The translations under genes and the position numbers were made by a program. The notes below the pieces were generated by a model. That model searched no databases. It worked only from the letters and a program-made list of their open reading frames with translations, and was not told the DNA's origin. A DNA stretch of 9,128 nt. Origin: Actinomycetota bacterium. Its GTDB lineage: Bacteria > Actinomycetota > Actinomycetes > S36-B12. The stretch lies in NCBI GenBank assembly GCA_947499275.1, contig CANMNM010000033.1, positions 1 to 9,128 on the forward strand, given 5' to 3'. Shown in pieces: positions 4,452 to 9,128 of the stretch (position 1 is its first letter; each line of letters starts with the position of its first letter).

Positions 4452-6083
4452 ATGGGAGAGTCGATCTCGGATTCGGCCTATGCCCCTGCCACTGGTTTTA
4501 CCCTGCCCATATTGCATACGTGGCTTGTTGAAGCCCTGAGCGCATTACGGGCAGCACGTGAGGAAATTGACGCCCTCAACGTGTTCCCCGTCCCCGATGG
4601 AGACACGGGAACCAACCTTTATCTCACGGTAGAAGCTGCCTGCGCTGCATTTATTGAGCCATGTGAGGACCTTGCCGCAGCTGCCGTTGGGGTTGGTCGG
4701 GCGGCAATTTTGGGGGCTCGAGGGAATTCCGGGGTGATTTTTTCGGCCCTTCTACGAGATTTGGTGGCTGAACTCGCCAAAAGTCCAGAAAATTTTGCAC
4801 ACGCTCTTTCCCAGGGTGCCAGCGGTGCCTATCGCGCGGTCGCATCACCGATTGAAGGCACAATTCTCACGGTGGCATCTCACTCGGCCCAGGAAGCTGA
4901 GTTGGTCGCATCGCGGGGAGCGGATCTTGCAGAAGTGGCGATTGCGGCCGCTGATGCTGCATACAAATCATTGCTCCTCACCCCAGATCTACTGGTTCAA
5001 CTGCGTGATGCGGGAGTCGTTGATGCGGGAGGTCGGGGCTTGGTCGTGGTGCTCGACGCTTTGGTCACGGTTCTGACAGGTGCGAGGCCGAAGCGGATGG
5101 ATCACGCGGTGCACCCGGTGAGCCAATATTCACCGATAGGGGAGTTAAAGGACGAGAAGGGTGGGGACATCGAATGTGAAGTCATGTATCACTTCGATGC
5201 GAAGGAGAGCACTGAATTACGAAATGTGTTGGAGAGTCTTGGAACGAGTGTGATGGTTGCCGGGATTGATTCACTGTGGAAAGTTCACGTGCACGTCCCA
5301 CTGCATCGGGTTTCTGACTGCATCAATGCTGGAATAGCACGGGGGATAGTGACCCAGGTGAGCGTCGTACCCCTCGACCTACATTCAAATAGCCGAGTGC
5401 ATCATGAGTCGACCGTAGTTCGCTCCCGGATTTTGATCGCTGTGACACATGGTGAAGGGATCCAGCGCTTGTTGGAATCGCTCGGTGTGACATGTATTCC
5501 CACGCCAGCGCGACAACAACCGTCCGCCGCAGAGATCATCGCTGCAATCAAGGGAAGTGAGGCGAGAGAAATCGTCATACTTCCCTCTGATCGCGATACG
5601 CATCCAGTCGCTGACATTGCAGCATCAGATATGCGGGCAGCGGGTTATCGCGTTTCGGTCATCCCGAGTCGCGCCATTACGCAGTCTTTGGCAGCTATTG
5701 CAGTGCATGATCCTTCACTTGAATTTGATCGTGATGTTGTCTCGATGACGCGCGCGGCCAGCGCAACCCGCTACGGTGCAATTACTCGCGCTACACGCGA
5801 TGTACTAACGATGGCCGGTGCCTGTAAATCCGGCGATTACCTTGGGCTAATTGACGGTGAAATTAGTGTGATTGAGAGCGAACTCTTTACTGTAAGTAAA
5901 AACCTTCTGCGAAGAATGTTGGCTCCCGGAGCTGAATTGTTAACTATTGTCACGGGTAACGAATTGAGCGAATCAGAAATTGAATCATTCCTCGCGTGGG
6001 TTAAGTCAAGTTATCCATTGATTGATCTCGAACTAGTTTCAGGTGAGCAACCCTTATGGCCCTTCATTTTCGGGGTCGAATAG
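4452..6083 (+). CDS. DAK2 domain protein, FakA/YloV-like fatty acid kinase
   Basis: The protein is 543 aa, about the size of FakA of Firmicutes. FakA phosphorylates fatty acids bound to a FakB (DegV-family) partner, giving acyl-phosphate for phospholipid synthesis. Assigning that exact reaction here is an inference from the family, and no FakB gene is in the window. The N-terminal DAK2 kinase domain is clear: NVFPVPDGDTGTN with the Asp/Asn metal and nucleotide ligands at D49, D51 and N55; GARGNSGV (88-95); GTILTV (136-141); and VDAGGRG (190-196). The second half matches the rest of FakA: CEVMYHF, then SLWKVHVHV with a His pair, and a C-terminal DegV-like region with VILPSDRDTHPVA. The start is ATG 4452. 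It is the first gene of an operon with recG, rsmD and coaD, and its TAG is one base before the recG start. Confidence 0.88.
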   Translation: MGESISDSAYAPATGFTLPILHTWLVEALSALRAAREEIDALNVFPVPDGDTGTNLYLTVEAACAAFIEPCEDLAAAAVGVGRAAILGARGNSGVIFSALLRDLVAELAKSPENFAHALSQGASGAYRAVASPIEGTILTVASHSAQEAELVASRGADLAEVAIAAADAAYKSLLLTPDLLVQLRDAGVVDAGGRGLVVVLDALVTVLTGARPKRMDHAVHPVSQYSPIGELKDEKGGDIECEVMYHFDAKESTELRNVLESLGTSVMVAGIDSLWKVHVHVPLHRVSDCINAGIARGIVTQVSVVPLDLHSNSRVHHESTVVRSRILIAVTHGEGIQRLLESLGVTCIPTPARQQPSAAEIIAAIKGSEAREIVILPSDRDTHPVADIAASDMRAAGYRVSVIPSRAITQSLAAIAVHDPSLEFDRDVVSMTRAASATRYGAITRATRDVLTMAGACKSGDYLGLIDGEISVIESELFTVSKNLLRRMLAPGAELLTIVTGNELSESEIESFLAWVKSSYPLIDLELVSGEQPLWPFIFGVE

Positions 6084-6084
6084 T

Positions 6085-8259
6085 GTGAGAGGGACCGCAG
6101 GGTTTTTAAGTACGCCCCTCAATGAACTCATTGGTGGAAAAAGTGCCACAAGTTTGGAAAAGGCATTCGGAATCACTCGCGCCGGGGAGCTTCTCAATCA
6201 TTATCCGCGGAGATACATTGATCGAGGAAGACTTACAACTTTGCGCAATGTGGAAATTGGTGTTCCAGTAACAATCATGGCTACTGTTCAAAGTGTCGAA
6301 ACTCGACGCATGACCCAAAAGCGCGGCTTTATCTTGGTTGTGAAAGTTACTGACGGAATCGACACCATGGAGCTCACGTTTTTTAACCAGAAATGGCGAG
6401 AGAAAGATTTACAAGTTGGTCGAAGTGGATTATTTGCTGGGACGGTTTCTGAGTATCGCGGGGCGAGAACATTGACGCACCCAAAATTTGCACTCTTTAC
6501 TGACATCGGAATTGACATTTCGCAGGAAACGGATGCGATCACTAATTTTACGGGGGAAATCATCTCGGTTTATCCAAGTACTCAGGACCTAGCTTCGTGG
6601 CAAATTCAGGCAGCCATTGAGGTAGTGCTGGCATCAGCGGATAACTTGATTGACCCAATTCCAGCGGAGCTAGCGCTCAAACACGGATTCATGTCCAAAG
6701 TTGAATCCCTGCATGCAATTCATCAACCAAAAAATCATGATGAAATTCTTCGGGCTATCCAGCGAATAAAATATGAGGAAGCATTCATTCTGCTCGCGCT
6801 TATGCGCCAGCGTAAGAGTCAAGCAAAATCAGCGATTGCACACGCCCGAGGTGGAACTGACGCAGGGCTTCTCTCCGAATTCGATAAATCGCTTCCCTTT
6901 GAATTAACCCAGGGCCAACGAGAAGTGGGTGATGAGATATCACGGGATCTAGCAAAAAGCATCCCGATGACAAGGTTGCTTCAAGGTGATGTTGGCAGCG
7001 GTAAAACAATCGTGTCAATTCGCGCGATGCTTGACGTGATTTCATCGGGTGGTCAAGTGGCCCTGCTTGCTCCAACGGAAGTGTTGGCCGTCCAACACCT
7101 TGAATCCCTTCACATGTTTTTGGAGGGTGTTACCTCGCGAGAGATTCGAGTTGACCTCCTCACAGGGGGCATGCCGGTGGCAAAGCGGCGCCAGGTGCTC
7201 CTTGATGTACAAAGTGGAGACCTCGACATCCTGATCGGGACCCACGCGCTCCTTGAAGACAATGTGCAATTTTTTGATTTAGGTCTGATCGTGATCGACG
7301 AGCAACATCGATTTGGGGTAGAGCAACGTGCACGCATGCTGACAAAGGCCAAAGGGGAGTTGCGTCCGCATTTGTTAGTTATGACGGCGACTCCGATCCC
7401 ACGCACCGTGGCTCTGACAATTTTCGGGGATCTCGACGTTTCAACGTTGACGGAGTCACCCTCGCTGCGAGCTGAGGTGCAAACCCATCTGGTTTCGACT
7501 TCGGGGATGCCTCGCAGCGTATCTCGCGTGTGGGAACGAATGGCCGAAGAAGTGGCCGCCGGGAATCGAGTCTTTGTGGTGTGTCCGAGTATTGCCCGAG
7601 CAGAAGTTGATCCCAAAAAAGTAAAGAACTCGCGTGATCAATCCTCGCAGCCTGAGCCGCTCGCTTCGGTTGAGGAAACGTATGAGTCATTAAGTCGACA
7701 GTTCCCTGAAATCGCATTTGAAATGCTGCATGGTGGATTGGACTCGCAATCCAAGCGCGAAATTATGCATCGTTTCGGGGGATCAGATGAACCACGCATT
7801 GATGTGTTGATTGCAACGACCGTGATCGAGGTGGGGGTTGATATTCCGGAGGCAACCATGATGGTGGTCCTCAATGCTGAGCGATTCGGAATGTCACAAT
7901 TACATCAATTGCGGGGGAGAATTGGTCGTGGGTCGCTACCGGGATTGTGTATTCTCGTCCATGGTTTTTCACACAGTTCCGCTTCACTAGATCGACTCAG
8001 TGCAATGCGTGATTCGCGGGATGGATTTGTACTTTCGCAGAAGGATCTTGAAATTCGCGGTGAAGGTGACGTCTTGGGTCAAGATCAATCCGGGGCGCTG
8101 AGTTCCCTTCGCCTACTAAAGATAATTGATGACCTAGATTTTATTGAGACTGTGCGGATCGAGATCGAAGAGTTGTACGAAGGGAGCAATTGGAATTCGG
8201 TGTTGCAGGCAATCGACACTTTTGAGATTGTGCGGACACAGAATTTGGAAAAAGCATAA
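6085..8259 (+). CDS. recG: ATP-dependent DNA helicase RecG
   Basis: RecG remodels stalled replication forks and branch-migrates Holliday junctions. From the GTG at 6085 the protein is 724 aa, typical of Actinobacteria. The N-terminal third is the wedge/OB-fold region that grips the branch point, including VTIMATVQSVE and LTFFNQKW. Helicase motifs follow: Walker A GDVGSGKT (301-308); motif Ia PTEVLAVQH; DEQH (405-408) within DEQHRFGVEQR; motif III TATPIPRT (434-441); TTVIEVGVDIPEA; and QLRGRIGRG (about 609-617). The C-terminal translocation segment contains RDSRDGFVLSQKDLEIRGEG from about 642, then LGQDQSG. The family usually has GT or GE-x-LG-T-x-QSG there, so the second Gln is only a mild variant. 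A GTG at 6043 in the same frame would overlap the upstream gene by 41 bp and lacks a ribosome site. GTG 6085 starts one base after the DAK2 stop, which suggests coupled translation. Confidence 0.96.
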   Translation: MRGTAGFLSTPLNELIGGKSATSLEKAFGITRAGELLNHYPRRYIDRGRLTTLRNVEIGVPVTIMATVQSVETRRMTQKRGFILVVKVTDGIDTMELTFFNQKWREKDLQVGRSGLFAGTVSEYRGARTLTHPKFALFTDIGIDISQETDAITNFTGEIISVYPSTQDLASWQIQAAIEVVLASADNLIDPIPAELALKHGFMSKVESLHAIHQPKNHDEILRAIQRIKYEEAFILLALMRQRKSQAKSAIAHARGGTDAGLLSEFDKSLPFELTQGQREVGDEISRDLAKSIPMTRLLQGDVGSGKTIVSIRAMLDVISSGGQVALLAPTEVLAVQHLESLHMFLEGVTSREIRVDLLTGGMPVAKRRQVLLDVQSGDLDILIGTHALLEDNVQFFDLGLIVIDEQHRFGVEQRARMLTKAKGELRPHLLVMTATPIPRTVALTIFGDLDVSTLTESPSLRAEVQTHLVSTSGMPRSVSRVWERMAEEVAAGNRVFVVCPSIARAEVDPKKVKNSRDQSSQPEPLASVEETYESLSRQFPEIAFEMLHGGLDSQSKREIMHRFGGSDEPRIDVLIATTVIEVGVDIPEATMMVVLNAERFGMSQLHQLRGRIGRGSLPGLCILVHGFSHSSASLDRLSAMRDSRDGFVLSQKDLEIRGEGDVLGQDQSGALSSLRLLKIIDDLDFIETVRIEIEELYEGSNWNSVLQAIDTFEIVRTQNLEKA

Positions 8260-8834
8260 TGAGAATAATCTCTGGTGCCGCCCGTGGTCGAAAGTTGGAA
8301 GTTCCTAAAGCCGGAACACGTCCCACGTCTGATCGTCTAAAGGAGGCCATGTTCTCCACGATTGAGTCTTATCTAGCCAAAAGTGACGTTGATTGGGGGC
8401 AGGTCAACTTCGTCGACCTCTTCGCTGGATCTGGCGCAGTAGGTCTCGAAGCTAAAAGCCGCGGTGCTCAGCAAGTAGTACTCGTCGAGAATGACTCGAA
8501 GGCCCGAACCATCATCGAGAACAATTCGTCACGGGCTGGCTTGGCGGTTCGAATCGCGAATACTGACGCGTATGTGTGGGTGCCCGCATTCGAAGTCAGT
8601 ATTCTTTTTTTAGATCCGCCCTATGATCATTCTGATGCCCAAGTTCAGCAATATTTCGCGGCAATATGTGAGGAAAAGCACCTCTCGGGTGCATTGCTCA
8701 TCTGTGAGCGCGGGGTGAGGTCGCTCTCGCCATTTGCCCTGGTCTCGCAGGAGATTTTGCCACTTGCTTGGGAGCGAACTTATGGTGACTCTAAACTTTG
8801 GTACGGTCAGGTTGGCTCAGGTCCGATTACGTGA
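8259..8834 (+). CDS. rsmD: 16S rRNA (guanine(966)-N2)-methyltransferase RsmD
   Basis: RsmD uses S-adenosylmethionine to methylate N2 of G966 (E. coli numbering) in 16S rRNA during small-subunit assembly. The protein is 191 aa, normal for the family. It opens with MRIISGAARGRKLEVP and RPTSDRLKEAMFS, the characteristic RsmD N-terminus. The SAM-binding motif I is DLFAGSGAVGLEA (from D53), the acidic residue that holds the SAM ribose is E77 in VLVEND, and the catalytic DPPY is at 119-122. The ATG overlaps the recG stop by one base (TAATG), a clear sign of translational coupling. coaD follows after nine bases, the usual rsmD-coaD pairing in bacteria. Confidence 0.95.
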   Translation: MRIISGAARGRKLEVPKAGTRPTSDRLKEAMFSTIESYLAKSDVDWGQVNFVDLFAGSGAVGLEAKSRGAQQVVLVENDSKARTIIENNSSRAGLAVRIANTDAYVWVPAFEVSILFLDPPYDHSDAQVQQYFAAICEEKHLSGALLICERGVRSLSPFALVSQEILPLAWERTYGDSKLWYGQVGSGPIT

Positions 8835-8837
8835 GGA
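8833..8837 (+). promoter_or_regulatory. ribosome binding site fixing the coaD start
   Basis: GAGGA overlaps the rsmD stop codon and lies six bases before ATG 8844. It favours this start over the ATG two codons upstream. Confidence 0.6.
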
Positions 8838-8843
8838 ATGCAG

Positions 8844-9128
8844 ATGCGAATTGCCGTATGCCCGGGTTCATTTGACCCTGTAACTATGGGACATCTCGAT
8901 GTATTTGAGCGAGCGTCTCGAATGTCTGACCAAGTAATCGTGGCAGTTCTGATCAACAAGCAAAAATCTTCTCTCTTTACCTTGGACGAGCGAATAGAGA
9001 TGCTCACAGAAGCAACATCCCACCTGCCCAATGTTTCGGTGGATTCGTTTTACGGACTGCTGGTTGATTATTGTCGGGACCACAACGTCAATGCGATTGT
9101 GAAAGGTCTGCGAGCGGTTAGCGATTTT
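8844..9128 (+). CDS. coaD: phosphopantetheine adenylyltransferase (5' part, cut by window edge)
   Basis: CoaD transfers AMP from ATP to 4'-phosphopantetheine, the penultimate step of coenzyme A synthesis. Only the first 95 codons are in the window, and the frame is open at the right edge. The full protein is usually about 160 aa. The nucleotidyltransferase motif PGSFDPVTMGH is at residues 7-17 with the T-x-G-H signature (T14, G16, H17). It is followed by VIVAVLINKQKSSLFTLDERIEML, then YGLLVDYC, and the conserved KGLRAVSDF at the cut. ATG 8844 is chosen because GAGGA (8833-8837) lies six bases upstream. The in-frame ATG at 8838 would touch that site. Confidence 0.95.
   Translation, partial: MRIAVCPGSFDPVTMGHLDVFERASRMSDQVIVAVLINKQKSSLFTLDERIEMLTEATSHLPNVSVDSFYGLLVDYCRDHNVNAIVKGLRAVSDF

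Noticed and set aside
7110..7616. 168-codon minus-strand open frame inside recG
   Set aside because: A shadow of the recG helicase domain: its residues (many Arg, Ser, Thr) reflect antisense of conserved codons, and recG motifs on the other strand are unambiguous.
1..9128. CRISPR array, tRNA or rRNA genes
   Set aside because: I saw no regularly spaced repeats, cloverleaf-type sequence or rRNA-like stretches on either strand.

Overview
The window is a stretch of actinobacterial chromosome. The evidence is the gene order ddl, DUF3515 lipoprotein, stand-alone Lrp/AsnC ligand-binding protein, thiL, rpmB, DAK2/FakA-like, recG, rsmD, coaD, which is typical of Actinobacteria, together with many GTG and TTG starts. 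G+C is only about half by eye, well below Streptomyces or Mycobacterium. That suggests a streamlined, possibly aquatic, lower-GC actinobacterium. This placement is an inference, not a proven identification.

Layout: ddl (D-Ala-D-Ala ligase) runs rightward from position 35 and overlaps tail-to-tail with a leftward pair, the Lrp-type protein and a DUF3515 lipoprotein. The Lrp-type gene is divergent from thiL (thiamine-phosphate kinase). Past thiL is an island with one putative secreted protein gene, then leftward rpmB (zinc-type ribosomal protein L28). Divergent from rpmB is a tightly packed rightward operon: the DAK2/FakA-like gene, recG, rsmD and coaD. coaD runs off the right edge. Gaps within the operon are 1 nt, a 1-nt overlap (TAATG) and 9 nt. 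All of these are housekeeping genes for peptidoglycan precursors, thiamine diphosphate, ribosome, lipid-precursor kinase, DNA repair, 16S rRNA methylation and coenzyme A.

The main discovery is the island between thiL and rpmB (2814..4101, 1288 bp). It starts and ends with a 17-bp terminal inverted repeat matching at 16 of 17 positions. It is flanked on both sides, immediately outside the repeats, by the same 8-bp direct repeat CGCGGTAA, as expected for a target-site duplication. It therefore looks like a complete inserted transposable unit. No transposase can be seen in it. Its only convincing gene encodes an unrecognised protein of about 285 residues with a signal peptide. This is the architecture of a non-autonomous 'mobile insertion cassette', that is, a passenger gene between IS-like ends. 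Removing the cassette and one copy of the duplication leaves thiL and rpmB convergent with only 19 bp between their stop codons, a directly testable empty-site prediction.
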